Notes: generated by a model from the sequence alone, not told the origin. Positions 1-5,924 are shown, numbered from the stretch's first letter. The stretch is 6,574 nt of DNA from Oligoflexus sp. (GCA_030151925.1 JASLCY010000522.1:1-6574), one strand, 5' to 3'. Made by a program: numbers and translations.

Positions 1-869
1 TAGGCGACGGCCGCTACCTCATCCAGACCCTGGATTTCTTCACTCCCATCCTCGACGACGCGAGGAGCTTCGGAGCCGTCGCGGCTGCGAACGCGCTGAG
101 CGACGTCTATGCCATGGGCGGCGAACCGAAAACGGCTCTGAGCATACTCGCCTTCCCGGCCGCTCATCTTCCTTTTGAGCTCCTCGAACCCCTCATGGCG
201 GGCGCGCTCGAAAAAATCACCGAAGCAGGCGCCTGCCTTGCCGGAGGCCATACCATAGACGATGAAACCCTTAAACTCGGTTTCTCCGTCAGCGGTTTTG
301 TGCAGAAGGGCGAGGAGTGGACGAACGCCGGCGCGAAGGCTGGCGACGTCCTTATCCTCACCAAGGCGCTCGGCACAGGCACTATCACCAGCGCGCTTAA
401 ATCGGGCAAAGCGCAGCAGGGCTGGATCGATGGCGCTATAAAGAGCATGACTCAGCTGAATAAAGTCCGTGACCTGATCGCTGATTACAAGGTCCATGCT
501 GCGACCGATATCACCGGATTCGGCCTAGGCGGCCACCTTCTGCAGGTATGCCGCGCAAGTGGCCTCAGCGCACGCATCGATACCGGACGCCTTCCCGCGT
601 TGGAAGGCGCTATGGAAAGCCTGCGTCTGGGCGTCCTCAATAAGGCTCATCATTCGAACGCCAACTATATCGCTGAAGCCACGCGTTATCAGACGGCGGA
701 TGAGGCGATACGCTGGTTGACCGTCGATCCTCAGACCTCGGGCGGCCTCCTGCTCAGCGTCGCGCCGCATGAGGCCGCCGCGGTTCTCGAACGGCTGAAG
801 GCGAGATTCCCGGCGAGCTCCGTTATAGGTGAGCTCAGCGCGGGCGAACCCCAGCTTATGTTTGTCTAG
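1..869 (+). CDS. selD: Selenide, water dikinase (selenophosphate synthetase), 5'-truncated by window edge
   Basis: SelD makes selenophosphate from selenide and ATP in the cytoplasm; this is the selenium donor for selenocysteine-tRNA and for tRNA selenouridine. The frame is open from the window edge (first full codon at position 3) and gives 288 residues. By alignment from memory with the E. coli protein about 57 N-terminal residues are missing, including the catalytic Cys/Sec and Lys, so it cannot be told whether this SelD is itself a selenoprotein. Diagnostic motifs in fragment numbering are QTLDFFTP (8-15), AANALSDVYAMGG (28-40, with the conserved Asn30 and Asp34), the GGHTIDD segment, TDITGFGLGGH, and DPQTSGGLL near the C-terminus. 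This is the AIRS-fold N- and C-domain pattern of the family. The Met at 114 is an internal residue, not the start. The TAG stop (867-869) overlaps the stop of the convergent catalase gene. Identification is very secure. Confidence 0.97.
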   Translation, partial: GDGRYLIQTLDFFTPILDDARSFGAVAAANALSDVYAMGGEPKTALSILAFPAAHLPFELLEPLMAGALEKITEAGACLAGGHTIDDETLKLGFSVSGFVQKGEEWTNAGAKAGDVLILTKALGTGTITSALKSGKAQQGWIDGAIKSMTQLNKVRDLIADYKVHAATDITGFGLGGHLLQVCRASGLSARIDTGRLPALEGAMESLRLGVLNKAHHSNANYIAEATRYQTADEAIRWLTVDPQTSGGLLLSVAPHEAAAVLERLKARFPASSVIGELSAGEPQLMFV

Positions 870-883
870 TGATTTAGACTTTT
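864..883 (+). terminator. Weak candidate terminator straddling the selD stop
   Basis: GTCTAG (864-869) can pair with TTAGAC (874-879), counting one G-U pair, around a TGAT loop, and TTTT follows at 880-883. Its position at the end of selD is right for an intrinsic terminator. However, the stem is only 6 bp and A/T-rich, and the T-run is short, so it is at best a leaky one. It would act only on plus-strand transcripts because the minus strand has no T-run after the hairpin. Confidence 0.3.
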
Positions 884-1774
884 CCCGCCCTCTTTCTCAT
901 AACCCCGGCCCTTGCCGAGATCGGTGCCGGTCACCGGGTTCCTCGAGCGTTGAGAAGCTGTTCTCTGCGCGAGTTTCGCCAGGATCTCTTTTTCCTCGCT
1001 GGTGAGCTTCACGTTCGCCATCCCGTCTCCGCCGTCCACGGGAATAGCCGAGAGCGGATCCGATATCACTTTGAATTCATCGGTGCTGTTCCAGGGACCG
1101 CTGGCGTCGCCTTCGCCCTGAGAGGTGTTGACGTAAACATCCGCGAAAAGGGGATCGCCTGGCAATTTGCCTGGTGGGAAATTCTTCTCAATCGAATAAA
1201 GGGCTTTTTCGAACGAGATCTGATGGGAGATTTCTCTCGTCATCAGAAAACCCAGGGCCTCTTTTACGCCGGGATCGTCCGTAACATTGATAAGGCGTTC
1301 GTAAAGGATCTTCGCGCGGGCTTCCGCGGCGATATTCGATCGGAGATCGGCTGTCGGCTCGCCGATACTGTCGATATAGGCCGATGTCCACGGAGCACCG
1401 GCGGAATTAGTGTAGGATGGTCCTCCTCCATAGAGCACCTGAGTCACATGACTGTCATTCCCTGCACCCGTGATCGAACGATACATATGCGCTTCGTTAT
1501 CCGTTTTCTCCGCGAGCTGGCCTTTAGCGCCTTTATTCAGCATAGCCACGAGGCTGCCGATGATCTCGAGGTGGCTCAATTCCTCCGTGGCGATATCGAG
1601 CAGCATATCCTTGCGGCCCGGATCGAGCTCGGCCAACGCTTGGTTGAAGTATCGGCAAGCCGCCGCCAGCTCGCCTTGAGGACCACCGAACTGCTCCAGA
1701 AGAAGATTCGCCAGGCCGGGATTCGTGCCTTCGACCCGCACCGTATACTGCAGGCGTTTATTGTGAACGAACAT
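866..1774 (-). CDS. katN: Manganese (non-haem, dimanganese) catalase
   Basis: This cytoplasmic enzyme disproportionates hydrogen peroxide to water and oxygen at a dinuclear manganese centre in a ferritin-like four-helix bundle. The 302-residue product starts MFVHNKRLQY, a typical N-terminus of the family. All five metal ligands known from Lactobacillus plantarum Mn-catalase have clear equivalents: Glu35 (in PQGELAAA), Glu65 and His68 (in EELSHLE), Glu151 (in AAEARAKILYERL) and His184 (in REISHQ). The family hallmark GAPWTSAYI is at 126-134. The C-terminal tail (about 250-302) is polar and basic and carries no recognised domain. The start at 1774 is chosen because a perfect AGGAGG lies 7 bases upstream and the family N-terminus begins there; an in-frame ATG at 1903 would add 43 unrelated residues. 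It converges on selD with a 4-base overlap. No convincing promoter was found in the 177 bp upstream, so it may have its own promoter or be read through from the beta-barrel gene. Confidence 0.95.
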   Translation of the reverse strand: MFVHNKRLQYTVRVEGTNPGLANLLLEQFGGPQGELAAACRYFNQALAELDPGRKDMLLDIATEELSHLEIIGSLVAMLNKGAKGQLAEKTDNEAHMYRSITGAGNDSHVTQVLYGGGPSYTNSAGAPWTSAYIDSIGEPTADLRSNIAAEARAKILYERLINVTDDPGVKEALGFLMTREISHQISFEKALYSIEKNFPPGKLPGDPLFADVYVNTSQGEGDASGPWNSTDEFKVISDPLSAIPVDGGDGMANVKLTSEEKEILAKLAQRTASQRSRNPVTGTDLGKGRGYEKEGGKSLNH

Positions 1775-1781
1775 AGTGAAA

Positions 1782-1787
1782 CCTCCT
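1782..1787 (-). promoter_or_regulatory. Ribosome binding site of Mn-catalase
   Basis: A full AGGAGG on the minus strand is separated by 7 bases from the ATG at 1774. It is the strongest Shine-Dalgarno in the window and fixes the start codon against the longer in-frame alternative at 1903. It suggests high translation of the catalase. Confidence 0.85.
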
Positions 1788-1841
1788 ATCTCATGATGAA
1801 GCTTCCTGTTGCCGCTTCCTCGATTTGGAGGGGAGGCCTGC

Positions 1842-1890
1842 AAAAAGCGGCCCAAGGATTTGCACAAACGCATCTCTGGCAACCGCTTTC
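1842..1890 (-). other. Inverted repeat in the catalase 5' region
   Basis: Read on the minus strand, AAAGCGG (1889-1883) can pair with CCGCTTT (1850-1844), and two further T follow (1843-1842). The arms are 7 bp, extended to 8 by a G-U pair, around a loop of 32 bases. It lies between the beta-barrel stop (1952) and the catalase start (1774). It could end the beta-barrel transcript, form a leader structure for the catalase, or be chance: the loop is long and the T-run partly overlaps the stem. Confidence 0.22.
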
Positions 1891-1917
1891 GCGATAGCTT
1901 CATTGGGAGGAGAGAAG

Positions 1918-1943
1918 GCTGCGATGATCGTGATTTCCGCAGC
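1918..1943 (-). other. Short inverted repeat just after the beta-barrel gene
   Basis: GCTGCG and CGCAGC form a perfect 6-bp inverted repeat around a 14-base spacer, about 8 bases past the beta-barrel stop codon. On the minus strand it is followed by a pyrimidine-rich run (CTTCTCTCC) rather than by a true T-tract. It is a weak candidate for the 3' end of that transcript. Confidence 0.22.
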
Positions 1944-1951
1944 GCCCGCTT

Positions 1952-2995
1952 TCAAGGGGTGAGTTTGAGGCCCCATGTTATGAAATTATCGGGATCGAGA
2001 GAGCGGCGGCCTTCGTCCTTCTTGCCCCAGCCCTTCGAAACATAGATGGACCTATTCCCGCTGTGGCCCGCTTGTACCTCGAATAAAAAATGCTCGATGA
2101 CCGGCCACCGGAAGCCCAGGGCGAAACGGGTCTCCTGCACCGTCAGGCGATCCCTGTCGTTTTCCCTAGCGCTCTGCACGAATGATTGCCGGGAAAGCGA
2201 GAGGGACGTGAAGGGTTGGAAGCGATCGCGGTGACCGTAAGACGCTTCGGTGATGAAGGTCGGCCCGAAGACCGAGAATGACAGGAGCCAGGGATCCTCC
2301 GGCGTCCATTGCATGGAGAGGACGGGAAAACCGAAGACGCCCGTGAAACTTGGGGTCTTATAGATATACATGACGCCGGGTATCGGCACGTAATTGAGGA
2401 GCGGGCTATTGTTGGCCATATAGAGCATGAGCATCCAGTAGCCCTGGCCGGAGCCCGGAAACCCGTAGTTCAGGTTCAGGCTATAACTCGTATCGCGCGA
2501 AGCTTCGGCCGGTTTATCGCCGGCATAACCCGCGGCCACCCGCAGGCTGAGGCTCTCGTTCTCGGGAAGCTTCTGGGCGTATTGCAGGCCTGCTTCATAA
2601 CGATAAAGGTCGGAAGGCACGCTTTTGCCGTTATCGAGCGTGAGGCCGTCTCCGAGATGAAGGCGTCCGCCCGCCAGGGATCCGCTCACCAGATCGCTCT
2701 CGCCTTTATAAATCGGAAAGGCCAGGCTGCCTTTCTCTTCGCTCAGCCGCGGCTCCGTTTTCCCGGAATAGGATCGTCCTTCGTACATGATAGGCGCAAA
2801 ACCGGGCGGCTGCAGCATGGGGCCGCCGAACGAGGTGAGAGCGCCGCCACCGCGTTTCTCGCCTTCTTCCTTCATCTGCGATTTGCGATCCGTCTCGGAC
2901 TTGGCCTCTTCATCCGCCCGTCCGGAAGAAGCTGCCAGCAGCGACTGACTCAGGAGTCCGACGACGATCCAACTCTGATTCCGAAATAAACGCAT
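1952..2995 (-). CDS. Exported outer-membrane beta-barrel protein, DUF6268-like
   Basis: The 347-residue protein has a Sec signal peptide: basic MRLFRNQ, a hydrophobic stretch at about 9-22, and a predicted signal-peptidase I site after GRA (25-27). A short charged linker (about 28-48, rich in Glu/Lys) follows, then a Gly-rich segment and a body of alternating polar/hydrophobic strands with many aromatics. Examples are LYRYEAGLQYA (130-140), YSLNLNYGF (171-179) and FALGFRWPVIEHFLFEVQAG (291-310). That pattern, together with the VPIPGVMYIY (203-212) and FGFPVLSMQW (221-230) segments, resembles DUF6268 outer-membrane beta-barrels as I remember them. No function is known for that family and none is assigned here; it could be a porin-like or structural barrel. 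The start has a plausible GGTGG-type ribosome site and no longer Met is better. It appears to be transcribed separately from the TonB-domain gene, because a terminator and a -10 box lie between them. Confidence 0.75.
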   Translation of the reverse strand: MRLFRNQSWIVVGLLSQSLLAASSGRADEEAKSETDRKSQMKEEGEKRGGGALTSFGGPMLQPPGFAPIMYEGRSYSGKTEPRLSEEKGSLAFPIYKGESDLVSGSLAGGRLHLGDGLTLDNGKSVPSDLYRYEAGLQYAQKLPENESLSLRVAAGYAGDKPAEASRDTSYSLNLNYGFPGSGQGYWMLMLYMANNSPLLNYVPIPGVMYIYKTPSFTGVFGFPVLSMQWTPEDPWLLSFSVFGPTFITEASYGHRDRFQPFTSLSLSRQSFVQSARENDRDRLTVQETRFALGFRWPVIEHFLFEVQAGHSGNRSIYVSKGWGKKDEGRRSLDPDNFITWGLKLTP

Positions 2996-3025
2996 TCCAC
3001 CACCCAGATTAGTTCTCAGGAGGGA

Positions 3026-3031
3026 ATTATA
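3026..3031 (-). promoter_or_regulatory. Putative -10 box for the beta-barrel gene
   Basis: The minus strand reads a perfect TATAAT here, 30 bases upstream of the beta-barrel start codon, which would give a 5' leader of roughly 20-25 bases. No good -35 hexamer is present at 16-18 bases: that position falls in the T-run and stem of the upstream terminator. Either the promoter depends on an activator or A/T-rich upstream DNA, or the box is fortuitous. The compact gap leaves little other room for a promoter. Confidence 0.45.
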
Positions 3032-3044
3032 TAGAATCAGGCAT

Positions 3045-3080
3045 AAAAAATCCCGCTCCGAGGCAGCGGGATGGTTTTTT
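3045..3080 (-). terminator. Intrinsic terminator of the TonB-domain gene (symmetrical)
   Basis: A perfect 8-bp stem, ATCCCGCT (3050-3057) with AGCGGGAT (3065-3072), encloses a 7-base loop. On the minus strand it is followed by TTTTTT (3050-3045, overlapping the stem by one base), 40-70 bases after the TonB-domain stop codon. On the plus strand it is followed by GG and TTTTTT (3075-3080), so it can work in both directions, although no plus-strand gene leads into it here. It is the clearest terminator in the window. Confidence 0.88.
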
Positions 3081-3119
3081 CGGTTCTTGACTCACCGGTC
3101 GTCGATAATCGGGGCTTTA

Positions 3120-3575
3120 TCAGCGCAACTCCACCGGGATCACCGTTCCGTCCACATCAACCTGATGATCCAGCTTGAAGTTGAAACGAACGGTTTGCTC
3201 GCCGGGGATGATGCGTTTGACGGGGAAGACCCACTTCGAGACCGCGTTCAGGGCCGTCTCGTCGAAGACTTGCGGCGGATAGGAGTCGACGACTTTAAGA
3301 TTCGTCACGGAGCCCTTCCTGGAGATCGTGAAGTTGAGCGTGACGGAACCTTCGATCTGCTCGTTCACGGCATCGACGGGATATTGGGGCAGGAATTTGA
3401 TCTGCGGTTCGTCCTTCTTCGCGCTCAGGCTGATCATGGGTTTCACGTCAACCGTAAGTTCGCCCTTGGTCGCCGCGACGGCGCGCGCGTCCTTTCCCTT
3501 CAGGATCGTAGGGAGGAAGAGGGAGAAGACGTGGATGAAGAAATAACCGATGATGCCGCTGAGTATGTATTTCAT
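3120..3575 (-). CDS. Short TonB C-terminal-domain protein, inner-membrane anchored
   Basis: The 151-residue product has an N-terminal hydrophobic anchor (about 4-25) with no obvious cleavage site. A short polar linker (about 27-57) leads to a TonB C-terminal domain (about 58-137). Family hallmarks are PQYPVDAV with the Tyr65-Pro66 motif, IEGSVTLNFTISRKGSV (74-90), VVDSYPPQVFDETALNAVSKW (95-115) and the following VFP. TonB proteins link the proton-motive-force-driven ExbB/ExbD motor to outer-membrane receptors. No exbB, exbD or TonB-dependent receptor lies in the window. The linker holds only two prolines and lacks the long Pro-rich spacer of classical TonB, so reach across the periplasm is doubtful; calling it a true energy transducer is therefore only a possibility. 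The start at 3575 has AGAGG 6 bases upstream. A strong terminator follows, making it probably monocistronic. Confidence 0.88.
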   Translation of the reverse strand: MKYILSGIIGYFFIHVFSLFLPTILKGKDARAVAATKGELTVDVKPMISLSAKKDEPQIKFLPQYPVDAVNEQIEGSVTLNFTISRKGSVTNLKVVDSYPPQVFDETALNAVSKWVFPVKRIIPGEQTVRFNFKLDHQVDVDGTVIPVELR

Positions 3576-3711
3576 ACGGGACCTCTAAGTAATCAGCCCA
3601 GACGTTTCGGTTCTCCCTGAAGGTTTTCTGAAGAAATTCTCGGCTGTCGAATCCTGATTTCCGGTAAGGAATCCAATACTTCGGATTTATTCAATTAAAC
3701 GGCGATATACT

Positions 3712-3746
3712 GAAAAGAGAAATGCCCAGACCATGCGGCCCGGGCA
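3712..3746 (-). terminator. Intrinsic terminator of the lipoxygenase/Tat-protein unit, minus-strand specific
   Basis: In minus-strand RNA the bases from 3746 to 3723 fold into a continuous 10-bp stem with a GCAU loop, eight Watson-Crick and two G-U pairs. UUUCUCUUUUC follows. It begins about 31 bases after the stop of the Tat-signal gene. In plus-strand RNA the two wobbles become A-C mismatches, and no T-run follows, so the structure works in one direction only. The interrupted U-tract may make it less than fully efficient. Confidence 0.7.
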
Positions 3747-3777
3747 CCCATTATCATTCAAGGGGTTTGCTGTAGAA

Positions 3778-4125
3778 TCACTTCCAGAGCAATTCGAGTT
3801 TCCGATTGGCGTCAAGCTCCATGACGTTGGTCGCGACCGAGAACTCGATCGAGACGTAACGGGCGAAGGCTTCGCTGTCCTGCGCGCCCTCAGAGGTTAC
3901 GAAGGCCAGGGATTCGAGGCGAGGGCTGTCCGGTTTTTGCAGGGCTTCCGCGAAGGCCTGGATGACTTCCGGATAAGCGGCGGCCTGAGGGTAGGACGCA
4001 TTCACGATGCGAACGACCTTCGCCGTGAGGTCGGCGTCGGCCGCGTGCGCGAGAGTCGCGCCGGTCGTCGCTACGGCGGCGAGCGCGGAAAGGGTCTTCA
4101 TAAAGCCACGGCGTGATGTATTCAT
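3778..4125 (-). CDS. Small Tat-exported protein of unknown family, partner of lipoxygenase
   Basis: I do not recognise a family. The 115-residue product opens with a near-perfect twin-arginine signal, SRRGFMK (4-10). An Ala/Thr-rich hydrophobic stretch follows, and a signal-peptidase site AHA|AD lies after residue 28. The mature part of about 87 residues is predicted helical from its sequence (for instance 57-64 and 84-95). It has no cysteine and no histidine, so thiolate or His metal binding is unlikely. The Tat route exports already folded proteins, often with cofactor or as a complex. The start at 4125 is preferred to the in-frame ATG at 4131 because AGGA sits 7 bases before 4125 but only 1 base before 4131. 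It follows the lipoxygenase stop after 26 bases and shares its terminator, so it is probably co-transcribed. A small subunit or export chaperone for the lipoxygenase is my inference; its size and layout loosely recall small Tat subunits of dehydrogenases. Confidence 0.85.
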   Translation of the reverse strand: MNTSRRGFMKTLSALAAVATTGATLAHAADADLTAKVVRIVNASYPQAAAYPEVIQAFAEALQKPDSPRLESLAFVTSEGAQDSEAFARYVSIEFSVATNVMELDANRKLELLWK

Positions 4126-4132
4126 AGTCATA

Positions 4133-4136
4133 TCCT
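4133..4136 (-). promoter_or_regulatory. Ribosome binding site deciding the Tat-protein start
   Basis: AGGA on the minus strand is 7 bases from the ATG at 4125, an optimal spacing, but only 1 base from the ATG at 4131. It therefore supports the shorter product of 115 residues. It lies between the lipoxygenase stop codon and the next start, so the small gene can be translated independently. Confidence 0.65.
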
Positions 4137-4151
4137 GACTCCTTTGCTCGA

Positions 4152-5924
4152 TTAGATGTTGATGCTGTTCGGAACTTTGGACGGCAGAAGATGCGTGTAC
4201 GGGACGCGGCGGCTTCTGTTGCGCTCGCTGATCTTCGCTTCGACCTGCAGGAGATTGAAACGGAAGGCCAGGAGCTTCTCATCGACGCGAAGGTCGAGGA
4301 ACGACCCGACGTGGTATCCCCCCAGAGTGGTGTAATACACGCTGCCGAGCAGCGAGAGCGTATGCACCTGCTTGATCGCGCGGTCGATCGGAGGCATGAA
4401 CGCGAGGAAATCCTTTTCCGTCAGGTCCCTCGTCTTAGGCGCGTCCGCATAACCGGCGAGCGGTTGGGCCGAGACCAAAGCCGCTTCTTTCTGCGGGAAA
4501 TTCACGGCCGCGTGCTGAGCCGAAGCCGTGAAGATGATCATCGTGAGGATCTCGACGAGGAGTTCCTTGGTCGCGATGCGGCCGTCGTCGCCGAAGCCTT
4601 TCACGCGGCCGCCTTCGGTGACTTCCGCGCCCCAGGCCTGGAGTTCGGTGTCATGGACGATATCAGCGTCGCTGCCGTAGTAGAGGTTCACGTAGTCCTT
4701 GCACCAGGCCGCGATCGCGTCCCAAAGTAGAAGGCCGTCGTCACGATAAGAATAGTTCTTGAGGGCGCCGTCAGCGCCTACGCCGCGGCGGACGATGGAC
4801 TTCGGCAGAGTGCTGTCCAGGAAATCATGCTTGCGGCGGACGTTGCGCAGGGCTTCATAAGCCGAGTCGATCGTCGCGCTGAGCTGCTGCTCGACGGCGC
4901 CGTCGGTCGGGAGCAGTTTTTTCACCGCGAGGGCGTTGATAGGGATCGTGCCTTCGAAGTGCGGGATCAAGAGGCGATGGATAGGATGCTGCTCAGGCAG
5001 CTGGCGATAGGTCGCGACGTTGATCGGGTCTATCAGCAGGTGCGTGAGGCCGAGGTGCGAGAGCGCCTCGTGATAGTTGCCGTCCGCGATCTTCACCACG
5101 AGTTTGGCGGCGAGCCACGACCAGCTCTTCTCGGGCGTAAAGACGGGGAATTGGGCAGGATCCTGACCGCACTGGATCGCGATCACCGCGAGTTCTTTGC
5201 CGGCGCTCGGCATCGCGAGCATCACCTTGGGCGCATAGACCTTCTTCACGGCACGAGGGTGGCGTCCGGGCTGGAGGCCTTGGAGTTCGTAATAATCGAC
5301 TTTGAAGAGACGGCCTTCGGCAAGGGCGGTGGCCATGTCGTCATTCTCGAAACCAGCGACCGAACGGAGATGCTCATCGGTCACGGGGAAGTCGGAGGTC
5401 AGGTCTTTCACGAGCTCGATCAGGACCGGGTTCAGGCCGGAGAGGAAATATTCCGCGAAATCCCTGTCATCGTAAAGGGTCGAGGACCAGGTCGGCAGTT
5501 CGAGCGTCTGGAACATCTTCTCGTAATCGGCCGTGCTGTTGCCTTGGAATTGGCTCGTCACGATGCCCATATCCGGCAAGCAATAGGAGAGGAAGCTGTT
5601 GAGGTCGCCTTTCGCGAGCATCGAGCCGATCTCGATCACGTTCTTCTTCGGCAAGGCCTTTTCGAACTTCCACTGCGGATTCTTCCTGACGATCGCTTCG
5701 ATGTTGGTGCGCATCTTATAGGAAGCGGCGATGATCGCGATCTTCCAGGCGGTGCCGGCGATGGCTTCGTCCGGGACCTGATCGGAGACGGGAATCTCGC
5801 CGATGATGTCGTAGTTGAATTGGAACTTCGTGCGCTTGTCTTCAAGGGCCTTCAGGCGAGCGGCTTTATTGGGATCATTCTGCGGTAGTGATGCGGGCGA
5901 GCGGACGAACGGCAGTTGCGACAT
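4152..5924 (-). CDS. lox: Bacterial lipoxygenase (non-haem iron fatty-acid dioxygenase)
   Basis: Lipoxygenases insert O2 into polyunsaturated fatty acids with a cis,cis-pentadiene, giving lipid hydroperoxides. The 590-residue product has the complete iron site: His290 and His295 in SHLGLTH, His471 and Asn475 in QHAAVNF, and the C-terminal carboxylate of Ile590 in the terminal PNSINI. Other family blocks are WSWLAAKLVVKIAD (268-281), HPIHRLLIPHFEGTIPINALA (313-333), GLLLWDAI (397-404) and DTELQAWG (425-432). By alignment with soybean LOX-1 'INALA', Ala333 occupies the Coffa stereocontrol position, which predicts S-products. There is no N-terminal PLAT domain, and the length fits compact bacterial enzymes. 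The start at 5924 has GAAAGG 8 bases upstream; the in-frame ATG at 5990 adds 22 residues with neither homology nor a signal peptide, and its ribosome site is too close. No export signal is visible, unlike Pseudomonas aeruginosa LoxA. The small Tat-signal gene follows directly. Bacteria rarely contain polyunsaturated lipids, so the substrate may be foreign. Confidence 0.95.
   Translation of the reverse strand: MSQLPFVRSPASLPQNDPNKAARLKALEDKRTKFQFNYDIIGEIPVSDQVPDEAIAGTAWKIAIIAASYKMRTNIEAIVRKNPQWKFEKALPKKNVIEIGSMLAKGDLNSFLSYCLPDMGIVTSQFQGNSTADYEKMFQTLELPTWSSTLYDDRDFAEYFLSGLNPVLIELVKDLTSDFPVTDEHLRSVAGFENDDMATALAEGRLFKVDYYELQGLQPGRHPRAVKKVYAPKVMLAMPSAGKELAVIAIQCGQDPAQFPVFTPEKSWSWLAAKLVVKIADGNYHEALSHLGLTHLLIDPINVATYRQLPEQHPIHRLLIPHFEGTIPINALAVKKLLPTDGAVEQQLSATIDSAYEALRNVRRKHDFLDSTLPKSIVRRGVGADGALKNYSYRDDGLLLWDAIAAWCKDYVNLYYGSDADIVHDTELQAWGAEVTEGGRVKGFGDDGRIATKELLVEILTMIIFTASAQHAAVNFPQKEAALVSAQPLAGYADAPKTRDLTEKDFLAFMPPIDRAIKQVHTLSLLGSVYYTTLGGYHVGSFLDLRVDEKLLAFRFNLLQVEAKISERNRSRRVPYTHLLPSKVPNSINI

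Noticed and set aside
815..836. GAGCTC repeated as an inverted repeat near the end of selD, considered as a catalase terminator
   Set aside because: It lies inside selD coding sequence and is not followed by a T-run on the minus strand; GAGCTC is self-complementary, so the pairing is trivial.
950..1897. Long plus-strand open frame (315 codons) opposite the catalase
   Set aside because: It is fully antisense to a gene with all family motifs; its translation is rich in Arg/His/Phe with no recognisable domain, as expected of a shadow frame in GC-rich DNA.
1775..1903. Longer N-terminus of the catalase starting at 1903
   Set aside because: The extra 43 residues are basic, non-homologous and precede the family N-terminus, while a perfect ribosome site sits before 1774.
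2309..2989. Plus-strand open frame (226 codons) opposite the beta-barrel gene
   Set aside because: Antisense shadow; no ribosome site or domain, and the minus-strand frame has a signal peptide, a promoter-like box and barrel strands.
4827..5888. Long plus-strand open frame (353 codons) opposite the lipoxygenase
   Set aside because: It mirrors the lipoxygenase coding strand and is composed of Arg/Asp/Glu/His-rich low-complexity sequence without family resemblance.
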